This document shows, piece by piece, positions 53,465 through 63,373 of a DNA stretch of 64,000 nt (its first letter is position 1; each line of letters starts with the position of its first letter). Under the pieces are notes generated by a model, which saw only the letters and a program-made list of their open reading frames with translations, did not search any database and was not told the DNA's origin. The DNA lies in NCBI RefSeq assembly GCF_000281085.1, contig NZ_JH767522.1, positions 1-64,000 of the forward strand, read 5' to 3'. The position numbers and the translations under genes are program-made. The stretch is from Catenovulum agarivorans YM01. GTDB lineage: Bacteria > Pseudomonadota > Gammaproteobacteria > Enterobacterales > Alteromonadaceae.

Positions 53465-56400
53465 TTATAATGAACCGCGGATACCAAATAGGAATTGGCG
53501 ACCGTTTACATAACTCTCGTACGGTAAATGTAATTGAGTATCTACCCAAGTATTTTTCTTCTCATTGGTTAAGTTGATAATTTCGAAAGATAACGACATA
53601 TCATCATTTAACGCATACTTAGAAGAGAATTTCCATGTACCCACTTCATCAGCACCACGACCATAGTTACCTTCGTTATTACGCGCGGCAAACTCTTTGG
53701 CATAGGCTGTGCGGTAGTTGTAAGAAATACGTGCACCCCATACATCATCTTCGTAATATAAAGTTGCGTTAAAGGTATTTTTTGAGGTACCAACTGGTTC
53801 AACTTGTAATGTTTCTCCAGTAAATGGGTTTTCTTCATCTACTTTAAAATCAATATAAGTATAGTTGGCTAAAATACCTAAATTGTTGAATGGCTCAGGT
53901 AACATATTAAGCGGCTGTTGGTAAATAAACTCAGAACCCCACATACCTTCAGCAGGCATATTCATTAACTGAGTAATTTCCCATTGTTTATCCGCTGACC
54001 ATCTATCAACATCACCACCAATTCTTGCAAACCAATCTTCAGATACAGTACTTTTGGCTGCTTGTTTGCTCAACAATGCAATGTCTTTATAAAACACAGT
54101 TGCAGCAAGCAAAGACTCTTGCGCAAAATACCACTCTAAACCTAAGTCATATTGAGTGGCCTTTTCTGGTTCCAAAGTTGGGCCAGCGCCTACAGTAATT
54201 TTACCATCACCACCGTCAGTGTCACCGTAGCTAATCGAAATAGTTGGGCGAAGCTCAGTTAATGACGGGCGAGAAATTGCTTTTGAAGCACTAAAACGAG
54301 CAACTAGGTCATCAGTTAAATCAACAGCTAAATTGAATGAAGGTAAAAACTCTTCACCTGTACTTACAGTTTCAGTCCATTGCACACCAGCAGAAGGATC
54401 ATTTAACAAATAAGTTGTTGTGCTGTAAGTACCAGACTGAACTTTCCATGCTGTATTAGTATTGTCTAAATAACGTACACCAAAGTTACCGCGTACGTCC
54501 ATACCACCTAAGCTCGTATTGAAGTCTAACTGAGCGTATACAGCATCAACTTCCTCTTTGATACGGTAAGCTTCAGCATAACGCTCGCGAGCTTCAAAAT
54601 ATGGCGCATCACCATAAGCAGCTAAAATTGAGTTGAAATCTGGGGCAAACCATGTTGCTTGAGTTAAGGTTGAAGTATTTGGTACTTGCGCTGAATTACC
54701 AAACTCTTCACCTAACTGGGCTAAACTAGAGCCATAACTAGAATCCACTCGGCTGATGCTAGTGTCTCGAATCAACCCTGTTTCAGCTGTCTGAGTTTTC
54801 GACGCATCGTTCGGATCGTACGCCCAACGCCAATTATTACGGCCATTGTGGAATTCTGTTTCAAAGCTACGGCTATTTAGACCCGCTTTGAGGGTTAAAT
54901 TTTCATTGAGCTGCCACACAACATCAAGTTTGATACTAGTGTTTTCACTCTCAATGGATTCAACCTCTTGACGCACTAAGCCAACTTGATAGTTGTTTCC
55001 ATCAGTCATTAAATTTTCTAAATCATTTTTACTATAACTACCTTTTGCGTGAGATGGAGCAAATGCAAAAGATGCCATATCGCTATTGAGTGAACCTTGG
55101 GCTAAACCATTTGGAGTTTCATTCAACAACGCAACTGGATCAACGTTAGAATCAAAGCTGTATGCCAAATAAGAATCTTCGGCATCTAATGCCAGGGTGC
55201 GTTTATAAGGCACGTCTAAATCGGATGTACCTTTACCAACTAACAATTTAACTTGTAGTTCATCACTAATAAACCACTCAGCGTTAAATGACAATTGGTT
55301 AAACGTAGAAGAATACTTGTCTTTACGTGATTCAGAGCGAATAGTTGCATCAGAGAAAGCACCCGCAACAATAACACCTCTGTCATCAACCACTAAATTT
55401 TCAGCGTATTGGCGTGCAGAGTCGCTCACGACACCACTACTGTTCGCATTGTCTCGGAATAAAACTTCGTATTGATACTCGTTAACGTCTGTATCTAATT
55501 TAGCATGCAAATAATCTAAAGTTAGTACTAGATTGTCCATTGGTGCGAATTGCAACGCACCGGTGGCACCTAAGCGTTTTTGTTGTTGACTGTAAATAGA
55601 ATAACGAGGAATACGCGGCATCCATAAACCATCTAAATCCTCATTGTCGTATATGTCGTTCTCACTAATAATTGTACGTGGTACTGCCAATAAGTGATTG
55701 GTTCCACCCTCAGACACTAATGTGCCATTTGGATCATATTTCGGGTTTAGCTTAGTCCAACGAACTGTTGTAGTCCCTTCTGATTGCACTATACCTTCAG
55801 AATAAGCAAGTGAACCTAATACGCCGAATTTATTATCCCAATTCTTAGTTGCCATAAATGACATACGCGGAGTTGTTTCTGCAGCAATATCGTTGTATCT
55901 AGCATTAACGTTGTATGAAAATTTTGCATCTTGGTATTGGAAAGGACGTGCTGCCTGTAGGTTAACATTACCACCTATACCACCGTCTTCTAGTTCTGCT
56001 GAAGGGGTTTTATCTACATCTACTTGGGTAAATAATTCAGATGCAAAAATATTAAAATCAAACGCTCTGTCTTTGTTCGAACCACCTGCAGCATCCGAAC
56101 CACCGCCGGCCGCAGCCGATTCCATGCCATTTATGGTTGTTTTAACAAAACGTGAACCTAAACCACGTAAAGAAATTTGACGGCCTTCACCACCATCTTC
56201 TTCAACTGAAATGCCCGGGACGCGAGCTAAAGAGTCAGCAATGTTCAAATCAGGGAACTTGCCTATATCTTCAGCTAAAATAACTTCTTTTGAACCGACT
56301 GTATCACGCTTGGCCATCAAAGCTGCGTTTAAGCTGCTTCTAAAACCTGTGACTTTGATTACTTCAGCTGCTTCTTCAGCAGCTGATTCACTATCTTGCG

Positions 56401-56488
56401 CATGTGCAAATGTACCGGTAGCTAAGCCACCAGCAACAAGCATGCTTAAATATACTTTTGATAATTTAAAGGTATTTTGGTAACTCAT
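53465..56488 (-). CDS. TonB-dependent receptor, carbohydrate type
   Basis: 1007 residues from the ATG at 56488; a start at 56551 would put 21 extra residues before the signal peptide, which ends near TFAHAQD. TonB-box-like EVIKVTGF, then the plug with DIGKFPDLNIADSLARVPGISVEED and GRQISLRGLGSRFVKTTING, and a large barrel ending in YVNGRQFLFGIRGSL. Two LacI-type palindromes lie in its upstream region, implying control by a sugar-responsive repressor. It lies outside the island and is unrelated to the hem operon. Confidence 0.92.
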   Translation of the reverse strand: MSYQNTFKLSKVYLSMLVAGGLATGTFAHAQDSESAAEEAAEVIKVTGFRSSLNAALMAKRDTVGSKEVILAEDIGKFPDLNIADSLARVPGISVEEDGGEGRQISLRGLGSRFVKTTINGMESAAAGGGSDAAGGSNKDRAFDFNIFASELFTQVDVDKTPSAELEDGGIGGNVNLQAARPFQYQDAKFSYNVNARYNDIAAETTPRMSFMATKNWDNKFGVLGSLAYSEGIVQSEGTTTVRWTKLNPKYDPNGTLVSEGGTNHLLAVPRTIISENDIYDNEDLDGLWMPRIPRYSIYSQQQKRLGATGALQFAPMDNLVLTLDYLHAKLDTDVNEYQYEVLFRDNANSSGVVSDSARQYAENLVVDDRGVIVAGAFSDATIRSESRKDKYSSTFNQLSFNAEWFISDELQVKLLVGKGTSDLDVPYKRTLALDAEDSYLAYSFDSNVDPVALLNETPNGLAQGSLNSDMASFAFAPSHAKGSYSKNDLENLMTDGNNYQVGLVRQEVESIESENTSIKLDVVWQLNENLTLKAGLNSRSFETEFHNGRNNWRWAYDPNDASKTQTAETGLIRDTSISRVDSSYGSSLAQLGEEFGNSAQVPNTSTLTQATWFAPDFNSILAAYGDAPYFEARERYAEAYRIKEEVDAVYAQLDFNTSLGGMDVRGNFGVRYLDNTNTAWKVQSGTYSTTTYLLNDPSAGVQWTETVSTGEEFLPSFNLAVDLTDDLVARFSASKAISRPSLTELRPTISISYGDTDGGDGKITVGAGPTLEPEKATQYDLGLEWYFAQESLLAATVFYKDIALLSKQAAKSTVSEDWFARIGGDVDRWSADKQWEITQLMNMPAEGMWGSEFIYQQPLNMLPEPFNNLGILANYTYIDFKVDEENPFTGETLQVEPVGTSKNTFNATLYYEDDVWGARISYNYRTAYAKEFAARNNEGNYGRGADEVGTWKFSSKYALNDDMSLSFEIINLTNEKKNTWVDTQLHLPYESYVNGRQFLFGIRGSL

Positions 56489-56563
56489 TGTGTATCTCGC
56501 CTGTATGAAAATTGACTCAAACGATACTGAGCAGTCTCTAACGACTTTCACGGTATGTTAATT

Positions 56564-56577
56564 TGCCACCGGTAGCA
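56564..56577. promoter_or_regulatory. Operator-like palindrome 1 upstream of the TonB receptor
   Basis: TGCCACCGGTAGCA, a 14-bp near-perfect palindrome centred on CCGG, 75 bp upstream of the receptor start. The central CG-containing palindrome is typical of LacI-family operators. Confidence 0.6.
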
Positions 56578-56634
56578 TTTCTACAAAGTGAAATACAAAA
56601 ATTTCGGTTTGGCGAGGCGATTAGATAGCAAGTG

Positions 56635-56648
56635 TGCCACCGGTGTCA
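56635..56648. promoter_or_regulatory. Operator-like palindrome 2 upstream of the TonB receptor
   Basis: TGCCACCGGTGTCA, sharing the TGCCACCGGT core with site 1 and placed 71 bp further upstream. The pair spacing, close to seven helical turns, would allow looping by a tetrameric repressor. Confidence 0.6.
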
Positions 56649-56682
56649 ACATTTTTTTAAACTAGTTAACAAATTATTTTTA

Positions 56683-58080
56683 TTAGGTGAGTAAGGTTAA
56701 CGAGAGCAAGCTAATAATCATGGCTAAAATCAAATTTAATACCAGACCTTCACGCATCATGGTTTTTATATCAAACTTGTCTGCACCATAAACAATTGCA
56801 TTTGGCGCGGTAGCTACGGGCAACATAAAAGCACAACTAGCACTCATAGCAGCAGGGATCATCAGTAATTTAGGATCTATACCTGCAGCAACACCCGCGG
56901 CGGCCAACACTGGCATCAACAAGGTTGTTGTTGCTGTATTACTTGTCACCTCAGTGGTAAAAGTAACAGCCAAACAAATCATTAATATCATTAGATAAGT
57001 TGGCAATTGCGCTAGACCAGTTAGACCTTGCCCCATCAATTCACTTAAGCCACTTTGGCTAAAGGCTTTGGCGATACAAATACCACCGGCAAATAACAAC
57101 AACATGCCCCAGGGAATTTGGTTAGCCGTGTTCCAATCTAATAAATAACTTTTTTCGCCTTGATGATTTGTACCTTGTATGCAAAACATCGCGGCAACAC
57201 CCAATAATGCTATAGTGCTATCACCAACTGTATTGTTGCCAATTAAACCGCTCCAACCTCCAAAAGGTTCGCTGCGGAAGATCCACATAGCAGCGACAAT
57301 GCAAAATATCCCCAGAACCCGCTTTTCAGCTTGGCTCCATTCACCAACTTTAGTTAAGGTTAACTCGACTTTTTTGTCTAAGCCACGAGACAACCACAGC
57401 GCCATTAACGGAATGGCAATCAATACTATGGGTACACCTATTTTCATCCAATCCAAAAAGCTGAATTCAGTAGAAAACTGCTGCTGATAAACTGCAGCAA
57501 AAATGACATTTGGCGGCGTGCCGATCAAAGTGCCCATACCCCCAACACTTGCGGCATAAGCAACCCCCAACAACAAAACAATGCCAAAACGCTGTGAATT
57601 ACAACCTTCGGCCAAAGCCAGTACTAAAGGCAATAACATTAAAGTGGTAGCGGTATTACTTACCCACATACTTAAAATAGCTGCAGTTAGCATGATGCCA
57701 AAAAGAATTTTTCTAGGATTATCTGCGCCAAAAAGCTGGATAAGGTTAACCGCTAAACGCTTATGCACACCTGATTTTTCCATGCCTTTAGACAGCATAA
57801 AGGCGCCCATCAACAGCAAAATAACATGAGAGCCCAAAGACGATGCAGCCGTTTTATGATCTATCACCCCAAACAATGGAAACAATGCTATGGGTATCAG
57901 TGAAGTAGCCGGAATTGGCAGCGCTTCGGTTATCCACCACACAGCTGTTAATGTGGTTATGCCTATAGTGGCACATATTGTGAAGCTCAAATTAAAACTG
58001 ACTGCAATGAGTACAGAAATCACGGCCAAGGCAGGCGCTAACAATAATAATTTGATGTTTGAGGTCGATTCCGTTTTCAT
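56683..58080 (-). CDS. DASS/SLC13-family sodium:anion symporter
   Basis: 465 residues with about eleven membrane segments. Family signatures: AVWWITEALPIPATSLIPI, SNTATTLMLLP (SNT motif of the first hairpin/substrate site), LIGTPPNVIF, and the second SNTATTTLLMPVLAA with CAFMLPVATAPNAIVYG. It likely imports di- or tricarboxylates with sodium. Same strand as the TonB receptor, but operators lie between them, so co-transcription is doubtful. Confidence 0.9.
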   Translation of the reverse strand: MKTESTSNIKLLLLAPALAVISVLIAVSFNLSFTICATIGITTLTAVWWITEALPIPATSLIPIALFPLFGVIDHKTAASSLGSHVILLLMGAFMLSKGMEKSGVHKRLAVNLIQLFGADNPRKILFGIMLTAAILSMWVSNTATTLMLLPLVLALAEGCNSQRFGIVLLLGVAYAASVGGMGTLIGTPPNVIFAAVYQQQFSTEFSFLDWMKIGVPIVLIAIPLMALWLSRGLDKKVELTLTKVGEWSQAEKRVLGIFCIVAAMWIFRSEPFGGWSGLIGNNTVGDSTIALLGVAAMFCIQGTNHQGEKSYLLDWNTANQIPWGMLLLFAGGICIAKAFSQSGLSELMGQGLTGLAQLPTYLMILMICLAVTFTTEVTSNTATTTLLMPVLAAAGVAAGIDPKLLMIPAAMSASCAFMLPVATAPNAIVYGADKFDIKTMMREGLVLNLILAMIISLLSLTLLT

Positions 58081-58215
58081 TTGTCTAAGCCGCTGTTTCC
58101 TATCGGGAATTGTCTATAGCTTAATAGTTGTCACAAATGATTGGAAGGGAAAACATAAAGGTCGGCGCAGTCTTTACGACTACGCCGAAACAACCTTCAG
58201 AATTGAACCAGCAGT

Positions 58216-59283
58216 TTACTCTGAATGGTAAACAGGGCTTAGCTCAGTAACCGCTTTGATAAAGGCCTCAGCGTTTTCTGGTTTTACTTCAGGGGTAATA
58301 CCATGGCCTAAATTAAATACGTGCCCAGTACCTTGGCCATAACTATCTAAAATCATTTGTACTTCTTGACGAATTGTTTGTGGTGATGCGTATAGCACAG
58401 ATGGGTCCATATTACCTTGCAACGCAACTTTGTCACCAACACGACGACGCGCTTCACCAATATCGGTTGTCCAGTCTAAACCAATACCATCACAACCTGT
58501 GTCTGCGATCCATTCTAACCATTGACCGCCACCTTTAGTAAACAAGGTTACAGGAATACGATTATCACCTGAGCCTAAATTTAAGCCATCAACAATTTTT
58601 GCCATGTAATCAAGTGAAAACTCTCGGTAGTTACGCGGAGACAATACCCCACCCCAAGTATCAAAAATCATTAATGATTGTGCACCAGCGTCAATTTGCG
58701 CATTCAGGTATTCAGTAACAGATTCAGCCAATTTAGTTAATAACAAATGCAAAGCTTCTGGCGCTTCATAACCCATGCGTTTAACTTTTGAGAAAGTTTT
58801 ACTGCTACCACCTTCAACCATATAAGTCGCAAGTGTCCATGGACTACCAGAAAAACCAATTAGCGGTACATCACCATTTAATGCGGTACGAATGGTTGAA
58901 ACTGCGTCCATCACATATTTTAATGATTTATTTGGATCTGGCACAGGCAATGCCGCGATATCTGTTAAGTCATTTAGCTGTTTGGTAAAACGTGGACCTT
59001 CACCAGTTTCAAAATATAAGCCCATGCCCATAGCATCAGGAATAGTTAAAATATCTGAAAACAGAATTGCGGCATCAAGCGGATAACGGCGCAATGGCTG
59101 CAAAGTGACTTCACAAGCCAACTCTGGATTTTTACACAGCGACATAAAATCACCCGCTTGTGCTCTGGTCGCACGATATTCTGGTAAATAACGGCCTGCT
59201 TGGCGCATCATCCAAATTGGCGTGCGGTCTACCTTGCGTTTTAATAAAGCATCTAAGTATCTTCTGTTTTTAAGTTCAGCCAT
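58216..59283 (-). CDS. hemE: Uroporphyrinogen decarboxylase
   Basis: Decarboxylates uroporphyrinogen III to coproporphyrinogen III. 355 residues from the ATG at 59283; a longer frame to 59313 lacks support. The signature [20 protein letters not shown], then [43 protein letters not shown] and [17 protein letters not shown] are intact. The hemE-nudC-rsd neighbourhood matches other gammaproteobacteria. Confidence 0.97.
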   Translation of the reverse strand: MAELKNRRYLDALLKRKVDRTPIWMMRQAGRYLPEYRATRAQAGDFMSLCKNPELACEVTLQPLRRYPLDAAILFSDILTIPDAMGMGLYFETGEGPRFTKQLNDLTDIAALPVPDPNKSLKYVMDAVSTIRTALNGDVPLIGFSGSPWTLATYMVEGGSSKTFSKVKRMGYEAPEALHLLLTKLAESVTEYLNAQIDAGAQSLMIFDTWGGVLSPRNYREFSLDYMAKIVDGLNLGSGDNRIPVTLFTKGGGQWLEWIADTGCDGIGLDWTTDIGEARRRVGDKVALQGNMDPSVLYASPQTIRQEVQMILDSYGQGTGHVFNLGHGITPEVKPENAEAFIKAVTELSPVYHSE

Positions 59284-59362
59284 TGTTTTTCCCAACTCAC
59301 GTTCAGTTAACACACGCCGTGGCGCAATATTTTAAATAAAAAGTTTCTTTTAGATAATTTTG

Positions 59363-59391
59363 TTGCATCAAAATTATACATTTGTTATAAA
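59363..59391 (+). promoter_or_regulatory. Promoter candidate for a plus-strand small RNA
   Basis: TTGCAT (59363-59368), exactly 17 bp, then TATAAA (59386-59391). It faces a terminator about 70 bp downstream, and no plus-strand protein gene lies between. Confidence 0.55.
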
Positions 59392-59397
59392 TATGTC

Positions 59398-59486
59398 GCG
59401 CTAGTGAAGATAACAAGCAGAAGCTCGAATAATCGGGACCTCAAGCACTAACATTCAGCCTTACCTTTGTAAGGCTTTTTTGTTTT
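59398..59486 (+). ncRNA. Candidate small RNA between hemE and nudC
   Basis: A sigma70-like promoter is followed by about 88 bp ending in a strong plus-strand intrinsic terminator, GCCTTAC / GTAAGGC (59458-59475) plus T6GT5. Both neighbouring genes are on the minus strand, so the terminator serves neither. No open reading frame of note lies inside. The transcript was not matched to a known family from memory; the 5' end is estimated as about 7 nt after the -10 box. Confidence 0.5.
59458..59486 (+). terminator. Intrinsic terminator, plus strand
   Basis: 7-bp stem GCCTTAC / GTAAGGC with a 4-nt loop, then TTTTTTGTTTTT. On the minus strand the hairpin has no T tract after it, so it does not fit nudC. 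Confidence 0.8.
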
Positions 59487-59496
59487 TACCAAACAA

Positions 59497-60324
59497 TTAT
59501 TGACCGCCAGACAAATAATTTTCAACTAACTGACCAATCATCTTACCTGCAATTGAATATTCACCGGGCGTTTCTGGTAAAGCATCCAAAGTATACCAAG
59601 CTGCTTCAGCAATTTCCTGCTCATCTATGCTAATTTCGCCAGATTGATGATCTGCCACAAAACCAACCATAATTTGATGCGGGAATGGCCAAGGTTGACT
59701 ACCTACATAGCGAATATTGTTAACCTTAACGCCCACTTCTTCTTCAACTTCACGAGCGACAGCTTGCTCTAAAGTTTCACCTGGTTCAACAAATCCGGCT
59801 AAAATTGAAAACCGCCCTGAACGACTTTTTTTGCCGCGAGCTAACAATAGCTTGTCACCATCTAACACAGCCATTATCACGCATGGTGATAAACGCGGAT
59901 AACATCTATGTCGGCAATGTTTACAATGCATCGCCAGTTCCCACGAAACAGCATACATGCGCTTGCCACAGCGGCCACAAAATTTATGCGTTGCCAAAAA
60001 ATGTTGAAATTGAATCGCTTTAGCGGCTATTGAGAACAAGTGTTCTTCCAGCTGAGTTTGGGTGATCAACTCACGAAATTCAATAAACTCAGCAGGGTAT
60101 TCAGCAGCCAGTACCACAGAGCCAGCGTTAACCATATAAACTGGATGTCCTGCATGTTCACCCACTTGCATTGCCGAATTTGCTTTGAAGTCAACAAACA
60201 ACTCGTCTGCGCTGCCGTAAGGCAACCAAGGTGTTGATGCTTGCAACCAGAGTTCATCTTGTTGAACAACAACCCAATATGCAGCTGATGAAAAGTCATT
60301 TTTATTTGGGGTATTTATCAGCAT
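59497..60324 (-). CDS. nudC: NAD(+) diphosphatase / NAD-capped RNA hydrolase NudC
   Basis: 275 residues. A zinc ribbon (CGRCGKRM...CKHCRHRCYPR) precedes a Nudix box, GFVEPGETLEQAVAREVEEEVG, followed by SQPWPFPHQIM, the tail motif specific to NADH pyrophosphatases. It cleaves NAD(H) and removes NAD caps from RNA. Divergent from rsd. Confidence 0.96.
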   Translation of the reverse strand: MLINTPNKNDFSSAAYWVVVQQDELWLQASTPWLPYGSADELFVDFKANSAMQVGEHAGHPVYMVNAGSVVLAAEYPAEFIEFRELITQTQLEEHLFSIAAKAIQFQHFLATHKFCGRCGKRMYAVSWELAMHCKHCRHRCYPRLSPCVIMAVLDGDKLLLARGKKSRSGRFSILAGFVEPGETLEQAVAREVEEEVGVKVNNIRYVGSQPWPFPHQIMVGFVADHQSGEISIDEQEIAEAAWYTLDALPETPGEYSIAGKMIGQLVENYLSGGQ

Positions 60325-60488
60325 ATTCGCAACTCATCTATCATTGTTGTTTTTTGATATTTCATTTCTTTATATTTTGTTAAATTTTTAGCACTTTTTT
60401 AACTAATTTGCCTTTGCTGTATTGCATTTTTTTCTCTGATGTCGTTAGATATCAACTCAGGAAGTAAGCCAAAAGGTGATTATCATTT

Positions 60489-60965
60489 ATGTTGACAGAA
60501 TTGCAAAAAGCACAACAAAAATACGGTGGCGCTAATAAAATAATTGACAGCTGGTTAGAGGAACGCAGAGATTTATTAGTACGTTACTGTAAACTTGCTG
60601 GGTTGCCGCCATTTGAAGCGGAAAAAGGTCAATTACCTAGTCATGAAGAAGTTATTCAATTCTGCCAAGTTCTTGTAGACTACTTATCAGCAGGCCACTT
60701 TGAAGTATTCGATAATATTGTTTCACAGTGTAAAGTCAATGGTGGTGAAAGTTTAGAATTAGCCAAAACCTTATGGCCTAAGATAAATACGACGACAGAT
60801 ATCGCACTTAAGTTCGATGCAACTTATGCAGAACTAGATGAAAACGCAGACTGGGGTAGTTTTGATACAGACTTGTCTGATTTAGGCCAAGCATTAGAAG
60901 ACAGATTTGATTTTGAAGATCAGCTAATCAATAACTTGTTTACTAAGCACTCAGAAGTTGCTTAA
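60489..60965 (+). CDS. rsd: Anti-sigma70 factor Rsd/AlgQ
   Basis: Binds the housekeeping sigma factor in stationary phase. 158 residues, all helical, with the family's start (MLTELQKAQQKYGGANKIIDSWLEERRDLLVRYCKLAG) and FCQVLVDYLSAGHFEVF. Location next to nudC-hemE is conserved in gammaproteobacteria. AAGGTG precedes the ATG. Confidence 0.93.
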   Translation: MLTELQKAQQKYGGANKIIDSWLEERRDLLVRYCKLAGLPPFEAEKGQLPSHEEVIQFCQVLVDYLSAGHFEVFDNIVSQCKVNGGESLELAKTLWPKINTTTDIALKFDATYAELDENADWGSFDTDLSDLGQALEDRFDFEDQLINNLFTKHSEVA

Positions 60966-61026
60966 AGGCTAAATTAATCAAGTAAAAATAAAGCTCAAAA
61001 CACACAGCAAGCACACAGGGATATTA

Positions 61027-61060
61027 AAAAAAGCGGACTAGTTAACTAGTCCGCTTTTTT
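61027..61060. terminator. Bidirectional terminator between rsd and fkpA
   Basis: A perfect 34-bp palindrome: six As, GCGGACTAGTTAACTAGTCCGC, six Ts. It serves convergent rsd and fkpA. Confidence 0.85.
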
Positions 61061-61207
61061 ATTTTTGGCTCAATTAATAAGGTTTGAGCATAATTATCAC
61101 AAAAACGCTGTAAATATATCCCTATACGCTTCGCTTTTTCATCCCTGAAAAAGAGATTTTGCTCTAAATTATTGCTCCAACCTTCTTAAGAACCTCAAAT
61201 GAAATTT

Positions 61208-61978
61208 TTAGCCTTCGATTGAGATTAACTCAACATCAAAGATTAAAGTTGAGAATGGAGGAATGCTACCCGTACCATTTTCACCGTAAGCTAGGTTGTA
61301 AGGAATGTAGAAACGGTATTTAGAACCAACATTCATCAACTGAACACCTTCAGTCCAACCTGGGATAACACGGTTAAGTGGGAATGAAGCTGGTTGACCA
61401 CGGTCAACAGAGCTATCAAACTTAGTACCGTCGATTAAAGTACCAGTGTAGTGAACAGTTACAGTATCAGTTGCAGCTGGTTTTTCACCTTCACCTTCAG
61501 TTAATACTTCGTACTGTAAACCAGACTCAGTAGTTTGAATGCCGTCTTTTTTAGCGTTTTCAGCTAAGAAAGCTTCGCCTTGCTCTAAGAACTCTTTACC
61601 TTCGTCAGCACGCTTAGCAGCGTCTAATTCTTGGTGTTCTTTTTGTAATTCTTGTAATGCAGCTTGGATAGCCGCTTGATCTAATTCAGGGTTACCCGCT
61701 AAAGCGTCAGCAACACCTTTTTTAACCATTTCGATATCTAGCGTTAAACCAACACCATTGATTTGCTCAACAGTTGATTTTAATTGAGTACCAAAGTTTA
61801 CACCCAAGCCATAAGCTTGTTTTTCTTTTAAAGTTTGCAAAGTTACTGCCTCTTTTGTTTGAGTTTGTTCAGTAGTTTTAGCTTGCGTATTTGCTGCCTT
61901 ATCTGCTTCTGCGTCTTTACCACAACCAGCCAAAACCAAAGCCGCTGCCAATGCGCTCACAACTCCCAATTTTTGCAT
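61208..61978 (-). CDS. fkpA: FKBP-type peptidyl-prolyl isomerase, FkpA/Mip-like lipoprotein
   Basis: 256 residues from the ATG at 61978 with GGAG upstream. Signal peptide with lipobox LAGC, a helical dimerisation domain (KQAYGLGVNFGTQL, then LQELQKEHQELDAAKRADEGKEFL) and a C-terminal FKBP domain (VTVHYTGTLIDGTKFDSS, VIPGWTEGVQLMNVGSKYRFYIPYNLAYG). Periplasmic folding helper. Here it is lipid-anchored, like Mip, and divergent from the WD40 gene and slyX. Confidence 0.93.
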   Translation of the reverse strand: MQKLGVVSALAAALVLAGCGKDAEADKAANTQAKTTEQTQTKEAVTLQTLKEKQAYGLGVNFGTQLKSTVEQINGVGLTLDIEMVKKGVADALAGNPELDQAAIQAALQELQKEHQELDAAKRADEGKEFLEQGEAFLAENAKKDGIQTTESGLQYEVLTEGEGEKPAATDTVTVHYTGTLIDGTKFDSSVDRGQPASFPLNRVIPGWTEGVQLMNVGSKYRFYIPYNLAYGENGTGSIPPFSTLIFDVELISIEG

Positions 61979-62103
61979 ATATAACACTCCAAATTGACTA
62001 TAGCCTTAATCCAATTTCACTTTAGCTAATAAAATTGCATTAAGATTTCAGCGAGAAAACCACTTATACTAATGATATCTGCGCGATTAACAATAAATAA
62101 TCC

Positions 62104-63081
62104 ATGAAATTAACAATAATTTATCATTTCATGCTTTTGTGTTTAGTTCAGCTATTGCTGGCTTGTTCTAAGCCACATGCCACAGCTGAAATAAGCTTCA
62201 ATCATGCTCCACATGGTAGCGTGAATTCATATTTATCCGAAGATGGACAATATAGTGTCAGCATCAACCACGACAATACTGTGTATTTTTGGAACCTGAA
62301 AAAACAGACTTTGACCTATGTATGGCAACAAAGTTCACAGCTAAACGATCCAATTTATTTGGCCCATATAGCGAGCAACAACCACTACGTAGTCACCGCC
62401 GCATCTAGTGCGTTTGCACTTTGGGACGCTCACAGTGGCAAAAATTTAGGCTACTGGCAAGTAAAAGATGCAAAAATCCGCGATATCAAGGTGAATAACA
62501 GCGCGACTTCGATATTCATCGCCCAATCTGATGGAAAAGTAATCGTGTTTAACCCGCAGCAGCAATCTCGCCTTGAGTTTTATGGCCACAGTCACAGCGT
62601 TAATAGCTTAGATATTGATGACAACGGCGACTGGGTGTTATCAGTAGCAGATGATTATTCGGCTTTGTATTGGCAGGCACAAAGTGGTGAAGTGAGATAT
62701 AGGTACACTATGCCCAGCCGCATTCACTTTGGCAAAATACTCAACGATGAATTGGCTTTTATAAGTACCACGACGGATCTGCAAATTGTTGATTTAACTT
62801 CAGGTACAGTCAAAACCCAGCTCACGGGATTAGACAAAACTTACACAAGTGCAGCGTATTTCTATGCCGAAAAAAGCTACTTGATTACAGGACACTCACA
62901 ACAACAATTAATGTTGTGGAATGTGCAATCTGGAAAATTGATTAAAAGTTGGACAGCACAAGCAAAATCGTCACGCGCTTTTGATGGTGGTATGATCCAA
63001 AGCATTGCAATTGATTCACTACACCCATATATAGTTAGCCAAAGTTCGATAGGCCTTACTGAATACTGGAAAATACCATGA
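62104..63081 (+). CDS. WD40-repeat lipoprotein
   Basis: 325 residues. The lipobox is LLAC; the remainder is a seven-bladed-propeller-like series with WD40-style repeats (NTVYFWNLKKQ, AFALWDAHSGK, GHSHSVNSLDIDDNGDWVLSVADDYSALYWQAQSG, GHSQQQLMLWNVQSGK). A periplasmic or outer-membrane scaffold of unknown partner. Its stop overlaps the slyX start by 4 bp, so the two are translationally coupled. Confidence 0.85.
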   Translation: MKLTIIYHFMLLCLVQLLLACSKPHATAEISFNHAPHGSVNSYLSEDGQYSVSINHDNTVYFWNLKKQTLTYVWQQSSQLNDPIYLAHIASNNHYVVTAASSAFALWDAHSGKNLGYWQVKDAKIRDIKVNNSATSIFIAQSDGKVIVFNPQQQSRLEFYGHSHSVNSLDIDDNGDWVLSVADDYSALYWQAQSGEVRYRYTMPSRIHFGKILNDELAFISTTTDLQIVDLTSGTVKTQLTGLDKTYTSAAYFYAEKSYLITGHSQQQLMLWNVQSGKLIKSWTAQAKSSRAFDGGMIQSIAIDSLHPYIVSQSSIGLTEYWKIP

Positions 63082-63293
63082 CCGACCAATTAGAAAACCG
63101 CATTGATGATTTAGAAACCCAGTTGGCTTTTCAGGAAGATACTATTCAAGCACTTAACCAAGCTTTAGTCAGCCAACAAACTCAGATTAGTGAACTTGAA
63201 CATACCTTGCGTTTGTTAGCGAAAAAATTAAAAGGCATGCAGCCAGACGCGGTCGCGTCTATGTCAGAAGAAACACCACCACCGCATTATTAG
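63078..63293 (+). CDS. slyX: SlyX family protein
   Basis: 71 residues, almost wholly coiled coil (NRIDDLETQLAFQEDTIQALNQAL) with the family's PPHY end (TPPPHY). Function unknown. fkpA-slyX-yheV-yheS clustering is conserved across gammaproteobacteria. Confidence 0.93.
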   Translation: MTDQLENRIDDLETQLAFQEDTIQALNQALVSQQTQISELEHTLRLLAKKLKGMQPDAVASMSEETPPPHY

Positions 63294-63373
63294 TGCAGTT
63301 AAACCGACCTAGGTTTGAAGCATAATTTTCTAAAAACGCTGTTCACCATCCTTGGTCGCTCTGGTAATCAAAG

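Noticed and set aside
61027-61060. Operator palindrome
   Set aside because: Flanked by A6 and T6 between convergent genes; a bidirectional terminator explains it fully.
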